DNA of 64,000 nt, taken from the NCBI GenBank assembly GCA_035307765.1, contig DATGHU010000016.1, positions 36,382 through 100,381 of the forward strand. The letters run 5' to 3'. Position numbers and translations under genes: made by a program. The first letter of the stretch is position 1; every line of letters begins with the position of its first letter. Under the pieces are notes generated by a model that did no database searches, had not been told where the DNA came from, and saw only the letters and a list, made by a program, of their open reading frames with translations. Below are positions 25,581 to 33,190 of this stretch, one piece after another. The DNA comes from a bacterium. Lineage in GTDB: Bacteria; Sysuimicrobiota; Sysuimicrobiia; Sysuimicrobiales; Segetimicrobiaceae.

Positions 25581-26440
25581 GCCACGAGCCGATGACATCG
25601 GTACGCTTCCGCCGCGTCGACCGAAACCTCTGCCCCGCGCAGGCGCGCCAGGCGCTCCACGTTTTCGAGCGAGGCGTGGTGTGGGGCGGGCCGGAGTTGC
25701 GATCGGTGGCAGGCGTGCGCCCGGAGCTTGGTCTCGAGATGCGCGGTGATGTCGACGTACAGGTTCGGGTGGAAGGCGTGGAGATTCCAGCCGAGTTGGG
25801 GCGCATCGCATGAGAGGACCATCTGGACAAAGGCTTTGCTGGTCGGAAGGTGGGGTCGGCAGGCCGTAAACCCCGCCTTGAACAGCGCCTCGTGGTCCTG
25901 GTTGTACGAGATCTCGGGCAGGATCACGATGGTGGGCGCGACCTTGTCGATCGCGTACCGGGCGTCCCGCTCGATACGGGCGATGAGGTCCCGTCGGGGG
26001 ATCGCGTCGAGGCGGAGATGGGTCTCCGGGTCCGTGAAGAGCACTTCGTAGCCGTCGACCCGCAGACACGCCATCGCGTCGGCGAGCTCACTCGCCCGCT
26101 CCGCCCCGGTGATGAGGGTGCGAAGACGCTTCCCGTTTGCCCGCTCCTCCCCCACGATCACGGCCCTGCCGCGTTCGCCATCAGTGCCGCCCGAGTGGAC
26201 CGCGACGCCGGCGCGATGCGCCCGCCCTCCCCGTCCGATCGGCGCCTGCTCGCCGGGCCGACCTTCGCGCGGGACCCCGTAGTGTTGGAGATCACCCACC
26301 GAGGCGACAATCACATACACTTCTCCCCCCTCGGCTTTGACCTTGGCCATGAGCCCCCCGCAGCCGAATGTTTCGTCGTCGGCGTGGGGGGCGAGGACGA
26401 GCAGACGCTGGCGTCCCCAGGCGATCGATTCCGTTCCCAC
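25577..26440 (-). CDS. PIG-L/LmbE family deacetylase
   Basis: Zinc-dependent N-deacetylase of sugar or related substrates, 287 aa. The metal-binding PHADDETFGCGG is near the N-terminus and a later His-containing YNQDHEALF supplies the third ligand. Residues about 55-110 form an insert rich in Gly and Arg not typical of the family. The GTG at 26440 follows AGAGGTG and lies 2 nt after the preceding stop. Its place between exosortase-linked genes suggests polysaccharide or glycolipid modification. Confidence 0.88.
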   Translation of the reverse strand: MGTESIAWGRQRLLVLAPHADDETFGCGGLMAKVKAEGGEVYVIVASVGDLQHYGVPREGRPGEQAPIGRGGRAHRAGVAVHSGGTDGERGRAVIVGEERANGKRLRTLITGAERASELADAMACLRVDGYEVLFTDPETHLRLDAIPRRDLIARIERDARYAIDKVAPTIVILPEISYNQDHEALFKAGFTACRPHLPTSKAFVQMVLSCDAPQLGWNLHAFHPNLYVDITAHLETKLRAHACHRSQLRPAPHHASLENVERLARLRGAEVSVDAAEAYRCHRLVA

Positions 26441-26442
26441 GG

Positions 26443-26889
26443 TTACACCTCTTCTCGGGTCCGGCCGGGGGCCGGGACGCGGCGGAATCGGATGGCGATC
26501 CCCACCGCAAACAGAGTGGCGGCGGCCTGGGTGAGAAGTCCCCACGGAAGCCCGACCGTCGCGTGCGGGAAGTTGAAAGGCGGCGCCTCAAAGAAGTCGT
26601 ACCGCCCCCCCGCGGTCAGTCGCTCAAGTTCCGGCGCGGCCCCACCCAAGGCGCCAACGATGCTCCCCCAAGGGGCGGGCGACATCGCCACCATCGCCAA
26701 CGCCAGGCCGGTGCCGAGGAGGAGGTCCGCCAGCGACAGCCCGGTCGCTCCCGCGATCCATCCGACGTGGTAATGGGGGATGGCGTCCAAGACGACGTGG
26801 CTGCCCAGCCCGATCCCGAAGGCCGTGAACGGATTTCTCACCCGCATGGTGAGGGCCGCGGCCATGGCCAATTGTGGGGTGGCGTCCAT
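26443..26889 (-). CDS. membrane protein, YdjM/DUF4184-like
   Basis: A 148-aa integral membrane protein with about three or four hydrophobic segments. The sequence GIGLGSHVVLDAIPHY resembles the SHxxLD-P-H signature of YdjM-type membrane-bound predicted metal-dependent hydrolases. A substrate is unknown. It lies 2 nt before the PIG-L gene, pointing to cotranscription, and shortly after the frame-split small exported gene. Confidence 0.7.
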   Translation of the reverse strand: MDATPQLAMAAALTMRVRNPFTAFGIGLGSHVVLDAIPHYHVGWIAGATGLSLADLLLGTGLALAMVAMSPAPWGSIVGALGGAAPELERLTAGGRYDFFEAPPFNFPHATVGLPWGLLTQAAATLFAVGIAIRFRRVPAPGRTREEV

Positions 26890-26902
26890 CGTTAGCGGTG
26901 TC

Positions 26903-27126
26903 CTATCTCCTCACGATGTCGGTGGGCGCCGGTTTGGCGTCCGCCGCGTTTGGCAAATTGGGCGCGGCCCGCAGGGCCTCCCGGGCTTCGCGCACGGTCG
27001 GCAGTCTCGCGCCGGCCTTGGTGTTCGCGGTGCCGGGACGATCGGTGAACTCACGGTCAATGCGGCCGCGGTCGCGACGCCGAGCACCGCAAGGGTGGCG
27101 ATGGGGAGCCAGGTTTTTCGGGACAT
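26903..27126 (-). pseudogene. small exported protein split over two reading frames
   Basis: From the ATG at 27126, with AAGGAG a few nt upstream, the first frame encodes a convincing signal peptide (MSRKTWLPIATLAVLGVAT, then AAAL). After about 24 codons the codon usage in that frame turns atypical and proline/arginine-rich, ending in TGA at 26911. In the -1 frame the same region reads as an ordinary GC3-rich protein (REFTDRPGTANTKAG, LPTVREAREALRAAPN, ADAKPAPTDIVRR) ending in TAG at 26905-26903. The switch falls near 27045-27060. The intact product would be about 73 aa, exported. Cause could be a real frameshift, a sequencing error or, less likely, programmed shifting. Function unknown; it lies in the exosortase operon. 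Confidence 0.5.
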
Positions 27127-27292
27127 GCCGCTCCTTCTGCGCAGTGATCGCGCGCTCGCTGTCCGGCGGGCACGCTCCTCAGTTCCGCAATCCGGTAGGG
27201 CAGCCTTCGTTCTTTTGGAGGATTCGGGCCTATCGTCCGCACCCGGGATCCCGCGCCGAGCCTCCGACGCGCCCCCCGGGTGAATTCTTGGA

Positions 27293-28333
27293 TCAGTCCC
27301 CCTCCGAGGGCGCGGCCGCCGCGGCCCCGGATCGCGGTCGACGCACCACGGCGACCCACTCGCGTTCGAGGATCCCGATGGTGGCCGCGACGGCTGCGGC
27401 GATGGTCAGCGCCCCGACGGCGGAGTGGACAGTGACCAAAGTGATTCCAGCCACGCCGGTGGCGGCGGCGGCGAGCGTGATCGTCGCGGTCGCCGCAGGG
27501 TGCGAAAGCCCCCGGTCCATCAGGCGGTGCGGAAGGTGGTCCTTGCCGGTAGAGGTGAGCAGTTCGCCGAGCCGGCGCTGGCCCCGACGATACCTCCTGA
27601 TGTGGACGAAGAGGATGTCGTAGATTGGGATCGCCAGGATGACCGCCTTGGCGGCCAGCGCCGGGACGGAGAGGATGCCCGGAGAGACCATGACGCCGAG
27701 GGTGGCGACGAAATACCCAAGCGTGAGGCTGCCCGCATCTCCCAAGAAGATCTTGGCCGGGTGAAGGTTGAAAGGGAGGAATCCCACGGACGCGCCGACG
27801 ATCGCGGCCGCGAGGGTGACCTCAACGGGCTGATGGGTGAGGACTGCCAAGACCAGAAAGGCGCACCCACAGACCAACCCGATTCCCGCGGCCACACCAT
27901 CGGCGCAGTCCAGGCAGTTGAACGCGTTCACCACGCCGACGATCCACAGGATCGTGAGAAGATGCGCCACAATGGGCCACGGCAGGTGGAAAGACAGCCC
28001 GGTGGTCGATACCACCGCCGCGGCGATGGCGAACTCCAGAGCCAGCTTGACCGACCCAACGTTTCGCGCATCGTCCACCAGCCCGATCCCGAGCAGCGCC
28101 CCCCCACCGAAGATCACCCCCCAAGTAACGCGCGTGAGGGGGGCGGACCACACGAGGACGGTGGCGGCGACCGCGAGATACACCGCAATCCCTCCCAGGA
28201 GCGGAACCGAATGGGCATGGATCTTTCGGTTCTCCGGAAGGTCAACGACGTGGAACCGGAGCGCCACCGCCCGTGCCAGGGGGGTGAGCGCGAGCGCCAG
28301 GATGCCGGCGGTAGCGATCGGGCCGAAAATCAT
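27293..28333 (-). CDS. WecA/TagO/MraY-type undecaprenyl-phosphate sugar-phosphate transferase
   Basis: Starts lipid-linked glycan synthesis by moving a sugar-1-phosphate (often GlcNAc-1-P) to undecaprenyl phosphate. A 346-aa protein with about ten membrane segments. Catalytic motifs: KIHAHSVPLLGG, the Asp pair GLVDDARN, FNCLDCADGVAAG (Cys where Asn-Leu-Ile-Asp is usual, yet DG kept) and FLGDAGSL. The ATG at 28333 overlaps the epsI stop as ATGA. It is the only initiating transferase in the window, so it may serve the plus-strand polysaccharide locus too. Confidence 0.9.
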   Translation of the reverse strand: MIFGPIATAGILALALTPLARAVALRFHVVDLPENRKIHAHSVPLLGGIAVYLAVAATVLVWSAPLTRVTWGVIFGGGALLGIGLVDDARNVGSVKLALEFAIAAAVVSTTGLSFHLPWPIVAHLLTILWIVGVVNAFNCLDCADGVAAGIGLVCGCAFLVLAVLTHQPVEVTLAAAIVGASVGFLPFNLHPAKIFLGDAGSLTLGYFVATLGVMVSPGILSVPALAAKAVILAIPIYDILFVHIRRYRRGQRRLGELLTSTGKDHLPHRLMDRGLSHPAATATITLAAAATGVAGITLVTVHSAVGALTIAAAVAATIGILEREWVAVVRRPRSGAAAAAPSEGD

Positions 28334-28959
28334 GGCGCGTTCACCCCCGAGTGCCGGAGATGGTCTCGCAGCCGGGGGACCAGCGCCCGCGCGAACTCGA
28401 CGCCGAACCGGTGCGCGGTTTCTTCGGTATCGGCGATCGGGACGGTGATCCTGATCACGGCACCCTCTGATCGCCCCGTCCGGAAGGCGCTGCGCAGTTG
28501 GTCCAGTTTGCCCTGGTACGGATCGACGTAGGGGCGCTGCGGGCCCATGAACCAATACAAGACCACGCTGTGGGTCCTGCCTTCGCGCACCACGGCCCGG
28601 TCGACGAGAAGGGGGGCCCCGTCTCCCTCGATGGCCTCGACACCGCGCTTCATGACCTCGCACGCGGCGCACACCGAGAGCACCTGCGCCCTCGCGCCCT
28701 CGCGTTCGAAATACCCCACGTAGAGGATGACCGTGTGGCCGTCGCGATCCACGTACCTCCGGCTCAGCACGGCGTCGGGGTGCGTCCGGGCGATGACCTT
28801 TCCGTCGGCCGGCTCGGCCCCGCCCCGCCAGCCGGCCAACTGGTAGGGAAGGTCGGTCAACGGCGTCCGCAGGGGAACGGCGCGCCCCATCATCACCGCG
28901 CTCCCGATGGCCGCCACTGCCAACGTCACCACCATAAGCGCGTACCGCCAGCCGTTCAT
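28330..28959 (-). CDS. epsI: EpsI family protein (exosortase-associated)
   Basis: A 209-aa protein with one N-terminal membrane anchor (about residues 4-24) and an extracytoplasmic EpsI domain: PLTDLPYQLAGWRG, a DAVLSRRYVDRDG segment, and a central Cys-x-x-Cys (CAAC). EpsI domains are fused to, or encoded next to, exosortases in polysaccharide-linked exosortase systems. The ATG at 28959 overlaps the exosortase stop as ATGA. Confidence 0.88.
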   Translation of the reverse strand: MNGWRYALMVVTLAVAAIGSAVMMGRAVPLRTPLTDLPYQLAGWRGGAEPADGKVIARTHPDAVLSRRYVDRDGHTVILYVGYFEREGARAQVLSVCAACEVMKRGVEAIEGDGAPLLVDRAVVREGRTHSVVLYWFMGPQRPYVDPYQGKLDQLRSAFRTGRSEGAVIRITVPIADTEETAHRFGVEFARALVPRLRDHLRHSGVNAP

Positions 28960-29780
28960 GCGGGGGCCCCCGTTCTCTCCCGGCCGGGCAGGAGCGCCCC
29001 AACGCCGAGGAGACAAGCGGTGGCCAGGACGAACAGCATCCAGCCCGTGATCGTATGGTACGTGCCGGCGTACGTCCCCAGCAGAATGTTGACGGCCACG
29101 CGCACCGTGTTGGACAGGATGGCGATCGGCAGGACCGACGCGATCAGCAGGGCCCGATTGGCCCAGCCGGACCGGGTCGCATAGGCGAGCAGGATCCCGG
29201 CGGCGCCGAGCGACATCAACGAGCGAAACCCGCTGCAGGCCGCGGCGACCTGGAGGCGTACGTGAGGCAGGTCGATATACACCCCGTGAAGGAGTGCCGG
29301 GTACCCGAACAGGTGGAGGGTGTCCGTGGAAAACCGAGCCGTGAAGAGCTGGAGGGGCCAGGTGAGCCAGTAGTATACGCTCGATGGCGGCGGGATCATG
29401 AACGCCAAGTAGAACAGCGGGAACGCCACCTGCGCGGTCAACTTCGGGCCGCCGAGAAAGAGCACGATGCCGAAGAGCACGAAGATCAGGGAGCCCTCCG
29501 CCACTACATTTAAATCACCGGCGCGCCCCAGGAAGAGGAGGGCCAGGCCGACGAGGACGAGAAGGTACCCCCCCCACGCGTGTTCGCCTGGTGCGATGCG
29601 CAGGTCGTTCCGGCGCTCCCAAACGAGATACGCGGCGACCGGTGGAATGAAGAACCCGTACCCCATGTTGGACATGTCGGCCATCCATACGGCGACAAGC
29701 TCCCTGAGCACGGGGAGGTACAGGATGCCGAGTGAGGCGGTCAGGATCAGCACCCCGATGAGGGCCTTTAAGCGTCCCAT
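28956..29780 (-). CDS. xrt: exosortase (transpeptidase-like membrane enzyme)
   Basis: A 274-aa polytopic membrane protein with about eight hydrophobic segments. The exosortase catalytic set is visible: Cys in VAAACSGFRSL, Arg in LSNTVRV, and His in GTYHTITGW. The family is thought to cleave PEP-CTERM-like sorting tails and link proteins to the surface; no obvious sorting-tail protein is in this window. GGGGGG about 9 nt before the ATG at 29780 may be the ribosome binding site. Confidence 0.92.
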   Translation of the reverse strand: MGRLKALIGVLILTASLGILYLPVLRELVAVWMADMSNMGYGFFIPPVAAYLVWERRNDLRIAPGEHAWGGYLLVLVGLALLFLGRAGDLNVVAEGSLIFVLFGIVLFLGGPKLTAQVAFPLFYLAFMIPPPSSVYYWLTWPLQLFTARFSTDTLHLFGYPALLHGVYIDLPHVRLQVAAACSGFRSLMSLGAAGILLAYATRSGWANRALLIASVLPIAILSNTVRVAVNILLGTYAGTYHTITGWMLFVLATACLLGVGALLPGRERTGAPA

Positions 29781-29999
29781 AACGATACCCCCCAGCCTTC
29801 AAGAAGGGGTTCCTTGACGGGGAACGCCAGCCTTCGTCCGTTCGACCTATTCGCGGATATCGTCCGGAGGTGCGGTGCGGGTGCCCAAGGGGGAGCGGTG
29901 CGTCGTGAGAAAGAGCCAAACCCGGCTCGCGAGGATAGAGACGAACCCCTCCCGTGCGACGGGAAAGGTAGAGGCGCGCTTCGATCCCGAGGGGGGTGG

Positions 30000-30650
30000 C
30001 TAGCTGAGCCCGTTCTTGACCGCGTAGGCCGCAGCCTGCGCGCGGTTGTGGATTCGGAGTTTCTGGTAGACGGAGCGAAGATGACTTTTGACCGTCGGCT
30101 CCGAGAGGAAGAGCTTCAAGGCGATCTCCTTGTCGCTCAGTCCCGAGGCGACCCCCTTGAGCACGTCGATCTCACGTTCCGTCAACCCGGGCCCGCGGCG
30201 GAAATTGAAGAGCACCGCCTCCCGTTCGGTCGTGGCGAGCCGCTCGACCAGCTTTCGGGCGATGACGGGGTTGATCATCGTGCGATCGGAATGGACCGAT
30301 CGGATCGCCCGGATGAGGTTCTCCGGCGGGATATCCTTTAGGACGTACCCGATCGCGCCGGCCTGCACCGCTTTGAGCACGGTGTCCTGGTCGTCGTAGA
30401 CCGTCAGGATGAGCACCTGCGTGTCCGGGCAGGATTCCTTGATCTGACGCGTTGCTTCGATTCCGCTGCCGTCGGACAGCTTCACATCCATCAGGACGAC
30501 GTCCGGCTTGAGTTCGGCGGCCTTCCGCACCGCTTCTTTGACGCCGCCGGCCTTGCCCACAACAGCAATGTCATGCTCGGCCTGCAGCACCACCCTGAGG
30601 CCGGCGGTAATAATTTCGTGGTCATCGACGAGCATCACGCGAACGGGCAC
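30000..30650 (-). CDS. NarL/FixJ family response regulator
   Basis: A 216-aa two-component regulator. The receiver has the acidic pair in MLVDDHE, phospho-acceptor Asp in LMDVKLSDG, Thr in LTVYD and Lys in VLKD, so it looks phosphorylatable. A LuxR-type helix-turn-helix follows (LTEREIDVLKGVASGLSDKE). The GTG at 30650 has GAGGGG about 10 nt upstream; the longer open frame to 31697 crosses the divergent gene and is not real. It lies upstream of the exosortase genes and opposite a second regulator. No histidine kinase is nearby. Confidence 0.93.
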   Translation of the reverse strand: MPVRVMLVDDHEIITAGLRVVLQAEHDIAVVGKAGGVKEAVRKAAELKPDVVLMDVKLSDGSGIEATRQIKESCPDTQVLILTVYDDQDTVLKAVQAGAIGYVLKDIPPENLIRAIRSVHSDRTMINPVIARKLVERLATTEREAVLFNFRRGPGLTEREIDVLKGVASGLSDKEIALKLFLSEPTVKSHLRSVYQKLRIHNRAQAAAYAVKNGLS

Positions 30651-31016
30651 TCCGGTTTTCCCCCTCTTCGAGCATCGTGCGGACGGCGTCTGCGCCGGGC
30701 ATCGGGTCGGGGGCCCGGGCTCTCTCGCCCCCGTCCCGGGGAACGGAACGGATGCCTCGACCCGGCCACCTACCTGATCTACGTAATGCCCCAATTCCCC
30801 CCACGGTAGCCCGGTCCGGCGGTGCGGCGACGGGTGCTCCCCGCTCGACGGGCAGCCGGATTCGGGGCCTCCACCCCCTTCCGAGATCGTGATCCCCTCC
30901 CTTCGGAGGGGGGGTATCGACCGAATGAGGGATGAGTTCCACCGGAAGAACCAAGGGCGCGTTCCGTCCGAGGGGAACCCATCACTCGACTTAACTGCTA
31001 GAGGAGGGATCCGGAC
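30651..31016. other. divergent intergenic region between two response regulators
   Basis: 366 nt without a convincing gene. It holds a CCCCTCC-CTTC-GGAGGGG hairpin at about 30893-30910 and AGAGGAGGG ahead of the plus-strand regulator. Promoters and operator sites for both directions presumably lie here, but I see no hexamer pair I would defend. Confidence 0.5.
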
Positions 31017-31676
31017 GTGGGATCGATTCGCGTGATGGTCATCGATGATATGACCCTGGTGCGGCAGGGGATCGAGAGCCTGTTGAGGGGTCGGAACTCC
31101 GTGGAGATCATCGGAGAGGCGTCCGATGTGCAAGCGGCCCTCGGGGCGCTCACCCAATTGGAGCCGGATGTCATCCTCCTCGATCAGGATATGCCGGGTC
31201 TGGACACCCCCGAAGCGGTGCTCCTCCTGAAGCGGCAACGCCCCCAGGTGGAAGTGATCGTGCTCTCGGAGAGCTCGGACGAGGAGCGGGCGTTCCGGGC
31301 GCTTGAAGCGGGGGCCAGCGGCTACGTGCTCAAGGACATCAGTCCGGACAATCTCGTCCGGGCGATTCACGGTGTGTGCGACGGTCGAACCATGACCCAC
31401 CCCTATATCACCCGTCAACTGATCGAACGATTTCGCCTCCTGATGCGCGAGCGGACGAACCACCGAGACGGCGCGCACTTTGCCGGCCTGACGAGCCGCG
31501 AGCTCGGCATCATCGTCGAGATGGCCAAGGGATCCACGGACCGTGAGATTGCGAAGAAAGCCTGCCTGGGCGAATCGACGGTGAAGAGCCATATCCGTTC
31601 GATCCTGCGCAAGATCGGGGCCCGCAACCGAACCCAAGCCGTGGCCTACATTCTGCGAAAGGGGATCATGCGATAA
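31017..31676 (+). CDS. NarL/FixJ family response regulator
   Basis: A 219-aa regulator, first gene of the exopolysaccharide locus. Receiver residues are present: Asp pair VIDDM, phospho-acceptor in LLDQDMPGLD, Ser in VLSES and Lys in VLKD. The C-terminal LuxR helix-turn-helix reads LTSRELGIIVEMAKGSTDRE. GGAGGG precedes the GTG at 31017. Likely controls the downstream polysaccharide genes or the divergent exosortase operon; this is inferred from position only. Confidence 0.92.
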   Translation: MGSIRVMVIDDMTLVRQGIESLLRGRNSVEIIGEASDVQAALGALTQLEPDVILLDQDMPGLDTPEAVLLLKRQRPQVEVIVLSESSDEERAFRALEAGASGYVLKDISPDNLVRAIHGVCDGRTMTHPYITRQLIERFRLLMRERTNHRDGAHFAGLTSRELGIIVEMAKGSTDREIAKKACLGESTVKSHIRSILRKIGARNRTQAVAYILRKGIMR

Positions 31677-31714
31677 CGCCCCCACCGGCACGTCCAAGCG
31701 CGGAGGAGAGGTCA

Positions 31715-31936
31715 GTGAGCACGAGCGAACCGATTCGCGAAACAGAGGAGATCAGCCTCCAGGCTCGACTGTGCAACGGCAGCCGCTACCACGCCGTCGG
31801 GGACCTGCTGACCTACCGGTCCGGGCTCTGGATGGTCAAGGGGCTGTTCTTCGGCATCACCTCTTCCGGTGAACGAGAGCTTTACTACATCCTCGCCGAG
31901 GCGACAGCCACGGCGGAGCAGTCCAACGACGCGTGA
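31715..31936 (+). CDS. small protein of unknown function
   Basis: A 73-aa acidic protein starting at GTG 31715 with GGAGGAGAG a few nt upstream. The middle has a short beta-rich stretch (YRSGLWMVKGLFFGITSSG) and no signal peptide or known motif that I recognise. It sits between the regulator (38 nt) and the Wza-like gene (19 nt), so it is almost certainly in the same transcript. Possibly a regulatory or accessory protein of polysaccharide export. Confidence 0.7.
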   Translation: MSTSEPIRETEEISLQARLCNGSRYHAVGDLLTYRSGLWMVKGLFFGITSSGERELYYILAEATATAEQSNDA

Positions 31937-31955
31937 ACTCACAGCGAGGTGAGAA

Positions 31956-33152
31956 ATGAGTACGGCATCTCTTTACCAACGGGCGCGGCGGATCCGTGGG
32001 ACCACGGCCATCCTGCTCGTGCTCGCGATGGCGTTGACGGGTGTCACCCTGCCCGCCCGAGCGCAGAGTCAGGAGTACGTGGTCCGGCCCGGAGACGTGC
32101 TGGATATCCTTGTGGTCGGCGAGCCGGATTTCAGCCATCAAGTGAACGTGACGCCCGACGGCAACATCTTTCTGCCGTTGGTGGGCAACGTTCCGGTTCA
32201 AGGCCTCACGACCGTGCAGATCGAGGCCCGCTTGGCCACCGCCCTGGCGCGGTTCGTGAAAACCCCCAAGGTGATGGTCACCTATGAAAAAACGGGGACG
32301 ACGGGGCAGTTCGTGTACGTGCTCGGGCAGATCACCCGCCCGGGCGGGTACGACTACCGCCAAGGGACCACGGTCGCCGAGCTGCTGGCGACCTCCGGCG
32401 GCCCCACGCCGCAGGCCGCGCTGGGCAAGGCGCTGATCCTCCACCGCACCGCGGCGAACCCGGTCAACCTTCAAAAATTGCTGATCGGGGACACCTCGCA
32501 GAACGCCATCCTCCAACCCGGTGATGTGTTGGTCATTCCTGACAACACCACGCGCGTGCTCGTGCTCGGCCAGGTCGACAAACCCGGCTACGTGAGCCTG
32601 AAGGACGGCGAAGATCACGTGCTCGATGTCGTGGTCCAGGCGGGCGGCCCCACACTGAAGGCGGCGCCGGATCGGATTCGCATCCTCCGGAACGGCCAGC
32701 CGGTCAGCACCGACCTCGAGGCTTTCCTCAGAGAAGGGAAGCCTGAACTCAACCCCCAGATCCAGCCGGGAGATATCGTCGTGATGCCCGAAACGGACCG
32801 CCGCGTCATCGTGCTGGGCCAAGTGGTCAAGCCCGGCCCGATCGACCTGGGCGATACCTTCCCGCGAACGGTGATGGACGCGATCTCGGCAGCGGGCGGT
32901 CCTGCCAACCTGTCCAAGCTCACCACCGTTTACGTCATTCGGCAGGACGGCGGCACCAAGCCGACTGCGATCACCCTGGACCTCTGGAAGTATCTGCACG
33001 AGGGCGGGCCCAACCAGAACATTGAGCTGAAGCCTGGCGATGTCGTCTTCGTGCCGGCGTCACCGCTTGTATCGCTGCAGGCCGTGGTCAACATCTTGTC
33101 GGGGCTGAACCTGCTGCGGGTCCTCGTGGGCCTGCCGTGCAACGGGTGCTGA
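31956..33152 (+). CDS. polysaccharide export protein, Wza-like with SLBB domains
   Basis: Forms or gates the envelope channel for polysaccharide export. Signal peptide at residues 1-36 (TTAILLVLAMALTGVTLPARA, cut after AQS or nearby), then a Poly_export domain (VVRPGDVLDILVVGEPDF), then three SLBB-type repeats, each with a V-LGQV-KPG strand (VYVLGQITRPGGY, VLVLGQVDKPGYV, VIVLGQVVKPGPI). 398 aa. No lipobox Cys is seen. GAGGTGAG precedes the ATG at 31956. Its partner is the Wzc-like protein downstream. Confidence 0.92.
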   Translation: MSTASLYQRARRIRGTTAILLVLAMALTGVTLPARAQSQEYVVRPGDVLDILVVGEPDFSHQVNVTPDGNIFLPLVGNVPVQGLTTVQIEARLATALARFVKTPKVMVTYEKTGTTGQFVYVLGQITRPGGYDYRQGTTVAELLATSGGPTPQAALGKALILHRTAANPVNLQKLLIGDTSQNAILQPGDVLVIPDNTTRVLVLGQVDKPGYVSLKDGEDHVLDVVVQAGGPTLKAAPDRIRILRNGQPVSTDLEAFLREGKPELNPQIQPGDIVVMPETDRRVIVLGQVVKPGPIDLGDTFPRTVMDAISAAGGPANLSKLTTVYVIRQDGGTKPTAITLDLWKYLHEGGPNQNIELKPGDVVFVPASPLVSLQAVVNILSGLNLLRVLVGLPCNGC

Positions 33153-33190
33153 TCGCCGGCGATCGCGTGAGAGCGTATCGGGAGGAGTGA

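Noticed and set aside
24489..26069. A 526-aa fusion of unknown N-terminus with a DegT aminotransferase
   Set aside because: The N-terminal 163 residues are an alternate frame of the PIG-L gene; the ATGA overlap at 25580 is the likely start.
27057..27359. A 100-aa minus-strand frame starting at 27359
   Set aside because: Arginine-rich with no start signal; it overlaps the better supported signal peptide gene start at 27126.
30000..31697. A 565-aa protein on the minus strand containing a response regulator
   Set aside because: Its first 350 residues are the antisense of the plus-strand regulator and intergenic DNA; the real gene starts at GTG 30650.
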